Source: an uncultured Clostridia bacterium
GTDB taxonomy: Bacteria > Bacillota > Clostridia > Oscillospirales > CAG-382
NCBI GenBank assembly: GCA_905235695.1
Contig: CAJOMW010000082.1
Coordinates: 1 to 6,150, forward strand
Length of the DNA stretch: 6,150 nt
Reading direction: 5' to 3'
Translations under genes and position numbers: made by a program
Notes under the pieces: generated by a model
Databases searched by the model: none
Seen by the model: the letters and a program-made list of their open reading frames with translations, nothing else
Told to the model about the DNA's origin: nothing
Part shown: one piece after another, positions 1 through 5,146 of the stretch
How positions within the stretch are numbered: position 1 is the stretch's first letter
How the letters are laid out: every line of letters starts with the position of its first letter

Positions 1-4
1 GCAC

Positions 5-35
5 AAAAAAGTGGGACGGTGCACCGGCTGTCCCC
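5..35 (-). terminator. Imperfect hairpin with T-tract, minus strand
   Basis: Read on the minus strand, GGGAC and GTCCC (30-34 and 13-17) can pair around a GC-rich interior that contains the palindrome GGTGCACC, and the second arm is followed by ACTTTTTTG (T-tract opposite the A run at 5-10). This fits an intrinsic terminator for transcripts coming leftward from the transporter gene or a backup behind the hairpin at 65-98. The stem has a mismatch, so strength is uncertain. Confidence 0.5.
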
Positions 36-64
36 TACAAATATTTGTTAATATTGCACAAATT

Positions 65-98
65 ACGGGCTGTAACAATTCGTTTTGCTACAGCCCGT
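65..98 (-). terminator. Hairpin downstream of the ECF S-component gene
   Basis: A perfect 10-bp inverted repeat, ACGGGCTGTA at 65-74 and TACAGCCCGT at 89-98, with a 14-nt loop. On the minus strand the following sequence is AATTTGTG, a weak T-tract. It occupies the same place as the strong terminator at 4922-4958: in both loci the hairpin follows hairpin B and the shared spacer GAAATATTTAA. That parallel, more than the T-tract, supports a 3'-end role. Confidence 0.5.
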
Positions 99-107
99 TA
101 AATATTT

Positions 108-201
108 CAAAAAATCCAACGGATTTTTTGTACCTCAACTCCTAACTCCTAACTCCTAACTCCTAACTCCTCACTGTTAAAAATCCTATCGGATTTTTAA
201 C
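108..201 (-). repeat. Modular 3' repeat element, copy 1 (after ECF S gene)
   Basis: Read on the minus strand it starts one base after the stop codon. Hairpin A: arm GTTAAAAATCC, loop GATA, complementary arm (201-176), an 11-bp perfect stem. Then six 7-bp units (177-136; on the plus strand CAACTCC, four TAACTCC, TCACTGT), then AGGTAC, then hairpin B with a 9-bp stem AAAAAATCC/GGATTTTTT (129-109). The same order occurs at 2479-2568 and, interrupted, at 4780-4920. No open frame spans it. Function is unknown; it lies in the 3' untranslated region, so a role in RNA 3'-end stability or termination is an inference. Confidence 0.85.
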
Positions 202-729
202 CTACACCGCCGAGTTCCTCTCAATAAACTTGTTGTGCCTGATTATCTCCATAACGGCAACCGAAATGATCACCCCTCCGGCGGCTTGTATCAGGTTTGA
301 GAATATGCCCGGCACAGCACCGATACCATACCCGAGAAGCGTCGCCTCGTATACGAAATACCCCAGTACCATAACCGCTTCGGCTAAGACTGCGGACAAG
401 GCTCTGCCGATAAAGCCGTGCGCCCTTGACGAGAGAGCCTTCGCTACCGCATAAGCCACAAGCGCCATCAGCGCCTTAATCACAAAAGTGCCGGGCGCAT
501 AGGTCGTGTAGCCGAGAAGGATATCCGACATCGCCGAGCCTATCCCTGCCGCCGCCACCCCGTATATTCCTCCGAGCAGCCACGCCGACAGTATGACTAC
601 GCCGTCACCGACGTTTATATAGCCATTCGTCGCAGGTATCGGTATATTTATGATCATCGTCGCAACGCAAGTCAGCGCCGCAAATATCGCCGCCGTTACC
701 AATTTCTTTATATTTGCATTTGCTTTCAT
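202..729 (-). CDS. ECF transporter S component (substrate-binding membrane protein)
   Basis: A 175-residue, very hydrophobic protein with about six predicted membrane segments (roughly residues 9-29, 42-58, 59-74, 82-98, 112-133 and 142-163). The small-residue-rich first helix (VTAAIFAALTCVATM) and the segment NVGDGVVILSAWLLGG followed by GIGSAMSDILLG are typical of the small S components of energy-coupling-factor vitamin importers (PF07155-like), which bind one small nutrient and share an EcfA/EcfA'/EcfT energising module encoded elsewhere. I cannot tell the substrate: no biosynthesis gene or riboswitch is adjacent. The start is the ATG at 729, 10 nt after AGGAGG (745-740); the in-frame GTG at 738 sits only 1 nt from that site and is unlikely. 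The stop is TAG, directly abutting a repeat hairpin. It appears monocistronic. Confidence 0.88.
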   Translation of the reverse strand: MKANANIKKLVTAAIFAALTCVATMIINIPIPATNGYINVGDGVVILSAWLLGGIYGVAAAGIGSAMSDILLGYTTYAPGTFVIKALMALVAYAVAKALSSRAHGFIGRALSAVLAEAVMVLGYFVYEATLLGYGIGAVPGIFSNLIQAAGGVIISVAVMEIIRHNKFIERNSAV

Positions 730-739
730 AACGAACACT

Positions 740-745
740 CCTCCT
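740..745 (-). promoter_or_regulatory. Ribosome binding site of the ECF S gene
   Basis: AGGAGG on the minus strand, 10 nt before the ATG at 729. It overlaps the immediate upstream of an in-frame GTG (738-736), which leaves no spacer for that codon, so it decides the start in favour of the ATG. Confidence 0.75.
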
Positions 746-777
746 GCAAATACATACTTAATCCGTAGGTTTACTAT

Positions 778-806
778 ATATTATCACTGCCGCCTTGATT
801 TGTCAA
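778..806 (-). promoter_or_regulatory. Sigma-A-type promoter for the ECF S gene
   Basis: On the minus strand: TTGACA (806-801), a 17-nt spacer, then TAATAT (783-778) preceded by TGA, an extended -10 element. Transcription would start near 771, leaving a leader of roughly 40 nt, too short for a typical vitamin riboswitch. Confidence 0.85.
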
Positions 807-889
807 TACCTCCGGATATACAAAAATAAGCCGCCGGTTGTGCATAAATACAGCATTTTCAACAAAAACGGGATCGACGCATACAGACA
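807..889. other. Stretch without recognised gene
   Basis: Together with 890-1057 this is about 250 bp without a protein gene. In 807-889 I see no conserved coding frame and only weak internal pairing (GTTG...CAAC around 837-863). A weak plus-strand promoter-like pair, TTGATT at 795-800 and TATACA at 817-822 with a 16-nt spacer, precedes it and could drive a short plus-strand RNA ending at the terminator 890-918. Confidence 0.3.
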
Positions 890-918
890 GAGCCGCAGTT
901 TTTGCGGCTCAATTTTTT
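890..918 (+). terminator. Intrinsic terminator on the plus strand with no obvious gene
   Basis: GAGCCGCA (890-897) pairs perfectly with TGCGGCTC (903-910) over a GTTTT loop, followed by AATTTTTT. The T-tract is on the plus strand only; on the minus strand the stem is followed by TGTCTG. No plus-strand gene precedes it. It may act partly in both directions for nfnAB, or end an unannotated plus-strand RNA. Confidence 0.6.
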
Positions 919-944
919 CATTTACCCAAACAAAAAAGTTTTGG

Positions 945-1050
945 TGTTCTTAGCCCCTTTTTTCAAAAGAGGTTCAAGAAATTTGGCGCAGCCAAATTCC
1001 CAAGGAGAAAATCTTCGATTTTCTCTTGTGGCGCACGAGGCAAAGCCCCG
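945..1050 (-). repeat. Chain of hairpin repeats downstream of nfnB
   Basis: Read on the minus strand after the nfnB stop: a small hairpin (CGGGGC, TTT, GCCTCG, near 1050-1036); hairpin with 9-bp stem GAGAAAATC/GATTTTCTC and loop GAA (1025-1005); hairpin with 8-bp stem AATTTGGC/GCCAAATT and loop TGC (998-980); TTCTTGAACC; then an imperfect CCTCTTTT/AAAAGGGG hairpin (about 972-954). The middle two hairpins and the CTTGAA tail match the insertion at 4825-4878 in order and spacing. There is no good T-tract terminator for nfnB here. I recall similar hairpin strings between genes in other gut Clostridia, but cannot verify it. Confidence 0.65.
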
Positions 1051-1057
1051 TCATCAG

Positions 1058-2446
1058 TCAATTTGTTCCGTTTAATTTTTTGTCAATCGCCTCTGCAGCG
1101 GTTTTTCCGGCGCCCATGGCGAGTATTACGGTCGCGGCGCCTGTTACAGCGTCGCCGCCGGCATAGACGTTTTCGCGCGTTGTGAGACCGTCCTCGTCGG
1201 CGATTATGCCGCCCCATTTTTCGGTTTCAAGTCCCTCGGTCGTGCTCTTGATGAGGGGATTCGGGGATGTGCCGAGCGCCATTATTACGCAGTCGAGGTC
1301 AAGGGTAAACTCGCTGCCGGGCTTTTCTACCGGACGTCTTCTTCCGGATGCGTCCGGCTCGCCGAGCTCCATCTCTATGCACTTCATGCCACTTACTGCG
1401 CCGCTTTCGTCGCCGTATATCTCGATCGGGTTGCAGAGCGTCTTGAAAATGATGCCCTCCTCCTCGGCGTGCTCGACCTCCTCTTTACGTGCCGGAAGCT
1501 CGTTCATGCTGCGACGGTATACTATGTAAACGTCCGCTCCGAGGCGCTTTGCGCACCTTGCCGCATCCATAGCAACGTTTCCGCCGCCTACGACGGCAAC
1601 TTTTTTGGCGTGCTGGATCGGCGTGTCGCTGCCGTCTATATACGCCTTCATGAGGTTTATTCTGGTCAGGAACTCGTTTGCCGAGTAAACGCCCTTGAGG
1701 TTTTCGCCGGGTATGTTCATAAACTTCGGAAGTCCGGCGCCCGAGCCGATAAATACGGCTTCAAAGCCCTCTTCCTCCATAAGCTCGTCGATGGATACCG
1801 TCTTTCCGACGACCATGTTGGTCTTTATCTCAACTCCGAGGTCCCTGAGGGTGTCTATCTCCTTCTGCACTATTGCTTTCGGAAGTCTGAACTCCGGTAT
1901 GCCGTAAACGAGAACGCCGCCGGCAAGGTGAAGCGCTTCAAATACGGTGACGGCGTAGCCCTTCTTTGCGAGGTCTCCTGCACAGGTGAGTCCCGAAGGT
2001 CCAGAGCCTATAACGGCTACCTTGTGACCGTTTGGAGCAGGTCTAGGCGGCTTTGCGGAGACGTTTTGGTTGTGATAGTCCGCAACAAATCTCTCGAGCC
2101 TTCCTATTGCCACCGGCTCGCCCTTTATTCCTCTAACGCACTTGCCCTCGCACTGCGTCTCCTGCGGACATACTCTGCCGCAGACAGCCGGAAGGCTTGA
2201 GGACTTGCTTATTATCTGATACGCTTCTTCAAATTCCCCTGCCGCTACCTTGGCGATAAAATCGGGTATGTATATCTTTACGGGACATCCTCCGACGCAA
2301 GGTCTGTTCTTGCAGTTAAGACAGCGCGTCGCTTCGTCTATCGCCTGTTCTTTGGTATAGCCGAGCGCAACTTCCCCAAAATTCTTGTTTCGAACGTCCG
2401 GCTCCTGGGACGGCATTGGATTTTTCTTTAACGACATATTAGGCAT
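1058..2446 (-). CDS. nfnB: NfnB: NADPH-binding large subunit of NADH-dependent ferredoxin:NADP+ oxidoreductase
   Basis: A 462-residue cytoplasmic iron-sulfur flavoprotein of the GltD/SudA family, often labelled homotetrameric NADPH-dependent glutamate synthase GltA. The N-terminal domain carries two cysteine groups for [4Fe-4S] clusters: C42, C45, C50, C54 and C89, C93, C99, C103. An FAD Rossmann motif VIGSGPSG lies at 145-152, a second nucleotide (NADPH) motif VVGGGNVAMDAARCA at 285-299 followed by YRRSMNELPAR (310-320, the arginines that usually meet the 2'-phosphate), and a C-terminal FAD motif YAGGDAVTGAATVILAMGAG at 428-447. Length fits the family. Because nfnA precedes it, the best reading is the large subunit of the electron-bifurcating NfnAB complex (NADPH with NADH and ferredoxin) rather than a glutamate synthase. 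The start ATG follows AAAGGA by 11 nt; stop TGA. It lies 110 bp downstream of nfnA, a gap filled by a repeat element. Confidence 0.93.
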   Translation of the reverse strand: MPNMSLKKNPMPSQEPDVRNKNFGEVALGYTKEQAIDEATRCLNCKNRPCVGGCPVKIYIPDFIAKVAAGEFEEAYQIISKSSSLPAVCGRVCPQETQCEGKCVRGIKGEPVAIGRLERFVADYHNQNVSAKPPRPAPNGHKVAVIGSGPSGLTCAGDLAKKGYAVTVFEALHLAGGVLVYGIPEFRLPKAIVQKEIDTLRDLGVEIKTNMVVGKTVSIDELMEEEGFEAVFIGSGAGLPKFMNIPGENLKGVYSANEFLTRINLMKAYIDGSDTPIQHAKKVAVVGGGNVAMDAARCAKRLGADVYIVYRRSMNELPARKEEVEHAEEEGIIFKTLCNPIEIYGDESGAVSGMKCIEMELGEPDASGRRRPVEKPGSEFTLDLDCVIMALGTSPNPLIKSTTEGLETEKWGGIIADEDGLTTRENVYAGGDAVTGAATVILAMGAGKTAAEAIDKKLNGTN

Positions 2447-2478
2447 GATATATATTATCCTTTCAGCAGCATTGCAAA

Positions 2479-2568
2479 TACAAAAGCCGAAGGCTTTTGT
2501 ACCTCAATTATTCATTATTCAATATTCACTATTCACTTTTCACTGTTTAAAAACGCCTATGCGTTTTT
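2479..2568 (-). repeat. Modular 3' repeat element, copy 2 (between nfnA and nfnB)
   Basis: Same order as copy 1, with different sequence. Hairpin A: 8-bp stem AAAAACGC/GCGTTTTT with loop ATAG (2568-2549), which overlaps the last codons of nfnA; its loop holds the nfnA TAG stop. Then exactly six heptads (2546-2505; on the plus strand CAATTAT, TCATTAT, TCAATAT, TCACTAT, TCACTTT, TCACTGT), then AGGTAC, then hairpin B with a perfect 10-bp stem TACAAAAGCC/GGCTTTTGTA and loop TTC (2501-2479). No T-tract follows, so it need not stop transcription into nfnB; it may shield or process the nfnA message. Confidence 0.85.
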
Positions 2569-3393
2569 GAACAAATTACAGGTTTCCTCGTGGGATTTTC
2601 TCTCAAACGGCTTGTACATAGCGCCTCTCGCCATTGCCTCGTCGAAGTCTATCTCGTGGCCGTCAAACTCCGGCCCGTCAACGCACGCAAACTTCATCTT
2701 GCCGCCGACCGTGAGACGGCATCCGCCGCACATTCCCGTTCCGTCTATCATTATAGGGTTCATCGAGGCTATCGTCTTGACGCCGTATTCTTTGGTGAGA
2801 CGGCAGACGAATTTCATCATTATCAGCGGACCGATGGTTATTACCTCGTCGTACTTTTCTCCCTCGTCAAGCAGCTTTTTGAGCGCATCGGTGACAAGCC
2901 CCTTTTCGCCGCACGAGCCGTCGTCGCTCATGAGAACGTACTTGCTGCTTGCGGCTCTGAACTCGTCCTCGAGTATAACGAGATCCTTGCTTCTGAATCC
3001 GACGATGGAGTGTACCTCGCAGCCCTTGTCGTGCAGCTTCTTGGCGACGGGATAAGCAATGGCGCATCCGACGCCGCCGCCGACGACTGCGACCTTTTTC
3101 AAGCCGTCGGTGTGCGTAGCCCTTCCGAGAGGTCCGACGAAATCGTGTATGTAATCGCCCTCGTTTTTGTGGGCGAGCTTTTCGGTGGTGGTGCCTACTA
3201 CCTGGAATATTATAGTTACAAGGCCGCCATCTCTGTCGTAGTCTGCGACAGTGAGCGGTATTCTCTCGCCGCCCTCGTCCGGAATGAGTATTATGAACTG
3301 CCCCGGCTCTGCCTTTTTGGCGACTTCCTTTGCCTCAACGACCATCTTTATTACCGTGTCGTTCAGCTTTTCCTTTTTTACTATTCGGTACAT
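2557..3393 (-). CDS. nfnA: NfnA: FAD/[2Fe-2S] small subunit of NADH-dependent ferredoxin:NADP+ oxidoreductase
   Basis: A 278-residue protein of the sulfide dehydrogenase/dihydroorotate dehydrogenase electron-transfer-subunit family (FNR-like fold). Order of domains: an N-terminal beta-barrel with the flavin motif RIPLTVADYD (44-53), an NAD-binding motif VVGGGVGCAIAYPVA (103-117), the segment DDGSCGEKGLVTD (157-169), and a C-terminal [2Fe-2S] site with C222, C225 and C237, with D217 of DGTGMCGGC a candidate fourth ligand (the family uses one Asp and three Cys). In NfnAB this subunit takes electrons from NADH and holds the FAD and [2Fe-2S] centre that connect to NfnB. The start ATG lies 7 nt after AGAGG. 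It is first in the operon behind a consensus promoter. The last codons and TAG stop fall in the repeat hairpin A, so the tail FKNA is encoded by repeat sequence. Confidence 0.92.
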   Translation of the reverse strand: MYRIVKKEKLNDTVIKMVVEAKEVAKKAEPGQFIILIPDEGGERIPLTVADYDRDGGLVTIIFQVVGTTTEKLAHKNEGDYIHDFVGPLGRATHTDGLKKVAVVGGGVGCAIAYPVAKKLHDKGCEVHSIVGFRSKDLVILEDEFRAASSKYVLMSDDGSCGEKGLVTDALKKLLDEGEKYDEVITIGPLIMMKFVCRLTKEYGVKTIASMNPIMIDGTGMCGGCRLTVGGKMKFACVDGPEFDGHEIDFDEAMARGAMYKPFERKSHEETCNLFKNA

Positions 3394-3433
3394 CTGAAAA
3401 CCTCTCTTTATGAAATATTACAAATTATCACAT

Positions 3434-3446
3434 TGTATATTATACA
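3434..3446. promoter_or_regulatory. Palindrome at the nfnA transcription start, possible operator
   Basis: TGTATA and TATACA form a perfect 6-bp inverted repeat around one central base. On the minus strand it touches the -10 box (3451-3446) and covers the expected start site, a position where a repressor would block initiation. The region is AT-rich, so chance palindromes are common, and I do not recognise the regulator. Confidence 0.3.
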
Positions 3447-3474
3447 TTATAATAACTTTTTGCACCCGTGTCAA
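3446..3474 (-). promoter_or_regulatory. Consensus sigma-A promoter for nfnAB
   Basis: On the minus strand TTGACA (3474-3469), a 17-nt spacer and TATAAT (3451-3446): both hexamers are perfect consensus. Transcription should start near 3439, giving a leader of about 46 nt before the nfnA ATG. This predicts high basal expression of the operon unless it is repressed. Confidence 0.9.
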
Positions 3475-3479
3475 TCGTT

Positions 3480-3506
3480 AAAATGCGAATATTTTGCCAA
3501 AATGCG
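3480..3506. repeat. Direct repeat AAAATGCG in the divergent control region
   Basis: AAAATGCG occurs at 3480-3487 and 3499-3506 (period 19 bp), each followed by an AT-rich TATTTT-containing stretch. The first copy starts 5 bp upstream of the nfnA -35 box and both lie in the divergent interval before the carboxypeptidase. A regulator site is possible; no family is recognised. I found no convincing promoter for the carboxypeptidase in 3480-3600. Confidence 0.3.
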
Positions 3507-3596
3507 TATTTTATAACGAAAAACGGAGTTTTCAAGTCCGAAAAGTATAAAAAAGCAAAATTTGCATATACCTATATCAGCAAAATACGAAATTAC

Positions 3597-3603
3597 GGGA
3601 AGG
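3597..3603 (+). promoter_or_regulatory. Ribosome binding site deciding the carboxypeptidase start
   Basis: GGGAAGG ends 6 nt before the ATG at 3610. Three in-frame ATG codons lie close together (3604, 3610, 3616); the first abuts this site and the third is 12 nt away, so 3610 has the best spacing. Confidence 0.7.
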
Positions 3604-3609
3604 ATGTAT

Positions 3610-4779
3610 ATGCAAATGAATATTAAGAAGATCTTGCCGCTTTTTCTGTCGATAGTCCTGCTGATATCGCCGTCGATGACGGCAAGTGCGGTGAGGACGG
3701 ACGTAGAGGCGGTGTCGTTGGGCGTCGAGCTGTCGCTTTTCAGCGAATCGGCACTGCTTATGGAGGCTTCGACGGGAGAAGTGATATACGAAAAGAACGC
3801 CGACGAGCGTCTTGAGCCGGCGTCGGTCACAAAGGTCATGTCGCTGCTGCTGATATGCGAGGCGCTTGACGAGGGCGTCATATCCCTTTCGGATATGGTG
3901 ACGGGCTCAGACAAGGCTTCGTCCATGGGCGGCTCACAGATATGGCTTGAAGTCGGGGAGCAGATGAGCGTTGACGATATGCTTAAAGCCATGGTGGTGG
4001 TCTCCGCAAACGACTGCACTGTCGCAATGTCCGAGCACCTTGCCGGAAGCGAGGAATCGTTTGTCGCAAAGATGAACGAAAAGGCGGCGGAGCTCGGCAT
4101 GAAAAACACGCACTTTGTCAACTGCACCGGACTGCCGGTCGAGGGGCATTATACCTGTGCGAGGGATATTGCCATAATGACGCGCGAGCTTCTGAAGCAC
4201 GAGGTCATATTGAACTATACAAATATATGGATGGACTCGCTCAGAGGCGGCGCAATGGGGCTGAGCAACACCAACAAGCTCATACGCTTCTACCCGGGTG
4301 CGAACGGCATGAAGACGGGCTACACTTCGTCGGCAAAGTACTGTCTGAGCGCGACGGCAAAGCGTGACGGTATGCAGCTCATAGGCGCAGTCATGAAGGC
4401 GCCTACGTCCGATGAGCGCTTTCAGGACGCAAAGAAGCTGCTCGACTTCGGCTTCGCTAATTTTTCGGTATATAACACCGAGGTGACCGAGCTTCCCGAA
4501 ATGCGCATAAAGGGCGGAGTCAAGCCGTATGCGCCGGTTGAGTACGCCGCAAAGGAGATACTCGTGGCAAAGGGCAGGGAAAAGCAGATAGAGACTTATA
4601 TGCAGCTTCTTGACGAGGTAAAGGCGCCCGTGAAGGCGGGGGACGTTGTCGGCAAGATGATATACAAGATAGGCGAGGAGACGGTTGCCGAGGTCGATGT
4701 GGTGATGAGCGAGGACGTTTCGAGAATGGGCTTTGGCGACGTGATAAGGCGGATATTTACCGGGACGATGGCGATGTAG
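3610..4779 (+). CDS. dacA: Serine-type D-Ala-D-Ala carboxypeptidase (PBP5/DacA-DacF family)
   Basis: A 389-residue low-molecular-weight penicillin-binding protein of peptidase family S11, which removes the terminal D-Ala from peptidoglycan pentapeptides outside the membrane. A signal peptide is clear: KK at 6-7, a hydrophobic core at 8-20, and a likely cut after TASA (about residue 27). The three active-site motifs are present: S72-V-T-K75 (nucleophile and base), S132-A-N134, and K235-T-G237. The typical surroundings EPASVTKVM and GANGMKTGYTSSA are intact. A C-terminal beta-rich domain (about 285-370) and a basic amphipathic end (FGDVIRRIFTGTMAM) fit membrane attachment. Which paralogue it is (dacA, dacB or dacF) cannot be settled here; length matches DacF-type proteins. 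It is divergent from nfnA and monocistronic. Stop TAG is immediately followed by hairpin A of a repeat element. Confidence 0.94.
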   Translation: MQMNIKKILPLFLSIVLLISPSMTASAVRTDVEAVSLGVELSLFSESALLMEASTGEVIYEKNADERLEPASVTKVMSLLLICEALDEGVISLSDMVTGSDKASSMGGSQIWLEVGEQMSVDDMLKAMVVVSANDCTVAMSEHLAGSEESFVAKMNEKAAELGMKNTHFVNCTGLPVEGHYTCARDIAIMTRELLKHEVILNYTNIWMDSLRGGAMGLSNTNKLIRFYPGANGMKTGYTSSAKYCLSATAKRDGMQLIGAVMKAPTSDERFQDAKKLLDFGFANFSVYNTEVTELPEMRIKGGVKPYAPVEYAAKEILVAKGREKQIETYMQLLDEVKAPVKAGDVVGKMIYKIGEETVAEVDVVMSEDVSRMGFGDVIRRIFTGTMAM

Positions 4780-4920
4780 GTTAAAAATCCGATAGGATTT
4801 TTAACAGTGAGGAGTTAGGAGTTAAGGAAAAAATCGAAGATTTTTTCAGGGAGGTTTGACGGAGTCAAAACTCTTGAAGTTAGGAGTTGAGGTACAAAAA
4901 ATCCTTTGGATTTTTTGAAA
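4780..4920 (+). repeat. Modular 3' repeat element, copy 3, interrupted (after the carboxypeptidase)
   Basis: Begins the base after the stop codon. Hairpin A (4780-4805) is identical in both arms and loop to copy 1. Heptads ACAGTGA (4804-4810) and two GGAGTTA units follow, then a foreign 54-bp piece (4825-4878), then the array resumes as GTTA, GGAGTTG and AGGTAC, and hairpin B (9-bp stem AAAAAATCC/GGATTTTTT at 4896-4916, loop TTT). The following GAAATATTTAA is also shared with copy 1. Strong identity to copy 1 starts within the last coding codons (GCGRTG before TAG). Confidence 0.85.
4825..4878 (+). repeat. Two-hairpin module inserted in the heptad array
   Basis: About 54 bp breaking the (GGAGTTA) array. 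It holds a 9-bp stem GAAAAAATC/GATTTTTTC with loop GAA (4827-4847), the spacer AGGGAG, a 6-bp stem TTTGAC/GTCAAA with loop GGA (4855-4869), and the tail CTCTTGAA. The same order and tail occur on the minus strand at 1025-973 behind nfnB, with different second-hairpin bases. GTTA stands on both sides (4821-4824, 4879-4882) as in a target duplication, but the host array itself repeats GTTA, so this is ambiguous. Confidence 0.65.
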
Positions 4921-4921
4921 T

Positions 4922-4958
4922 ATTTAAGGCAGACCGTGCGGTCTGCCTTAAATTTATT
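4922..4958 (+). terminator. Intrinsic terminator of the carboxypeptidase transcript
   Basis: A perfect 14-bp stem: ATTTAAGGCAGACC (4922-4935) pairs with its complement at 4940-4953, loop GTGC, followed by TTATTATAT. It occupies the same position relative to hairpin B and GAAATATTTAA as the hairpin at 65-98, but the stem core is different. Confidence 0.8.
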
Positions 4959-4979
4959 ATATCTGCAAAAAAATTTAAT

Positions 4980-5122
4980 GCGGTGCCTTCCCCTTTGGGG
5001 AAGGTGGGCGGCAAAGCCACTCGGATGAGTTTATGCAGAAGGTACAAAAAACCTTTGGGGTTTTTTGATTATTTCACCTCATCAGTCAGCTTGCGCTGAC
5101 AGCTTCCCCTCAAGGGGAAGCC
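4980..5122. mobile_element. MITE-like non-coding element with inverted hairpin arms
   Basis: Left arm: hairpin CCTTCCCC/GGGGAAGG (4986-5004), a GC-rich segment and GGATGAG. Right arm in inverse orientation: CACCTCATC, hairpin GTCAGC/GCTGAC with loop TTGC (5085-5100), hairpin GCTTCCCC/GGGGAAGC (5102-5121). The arms are imperfect inverted repeats of each other. TGCGGTGCC stands at 4979-4987 and again at 5127-5135. The core carries a fourth hairpin B (GGTACAAAAAACC near 5041). No open frame encodes a transposase. I recall near-identical CTTCCCCTCAAGGGGAAG arms as very abundant repeats in gut Ruminococcaceae, from memory only. Confidence 0.6.
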
Positions 5123-5146
5123 GATGTGCGGTGCCGCTCGGAGAGG

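Noticed and set aside
136..177. Tandem heptads as a possible CRISPR array
   Set aside because: Units are 7 bp with no spacers and no cas genes nearby.
730..771. Riboswitch upstream of the ECF S component
   Set aside because: The predicted leader is only about 40 nt and no TPP, FMN or similar conserved core is visible.
1469..2200. Long open frame on the plus strand opposite nfnB
   Set aside because: It lies wholly antisense to a strongly matched NfnB protein, the translation resembles no family, and no ribosome site precedes it.
1058..2446. Calling the gene glutamate synthase (GltA)
   Set aside because: The family name is common in annotation, but the adjacent nfnA partner points to the NfnAB transhydrogenase; no glutamate synthase catalytic subunit is present.
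2590..3516. 308-codon open frame on the plus strand opposite nfnA
   Set aside because: It is the complement of the well-supported nfnA gene and runs through its promoter; its Leu/Tyr/Ala-rich translation is what antisense reading gives.
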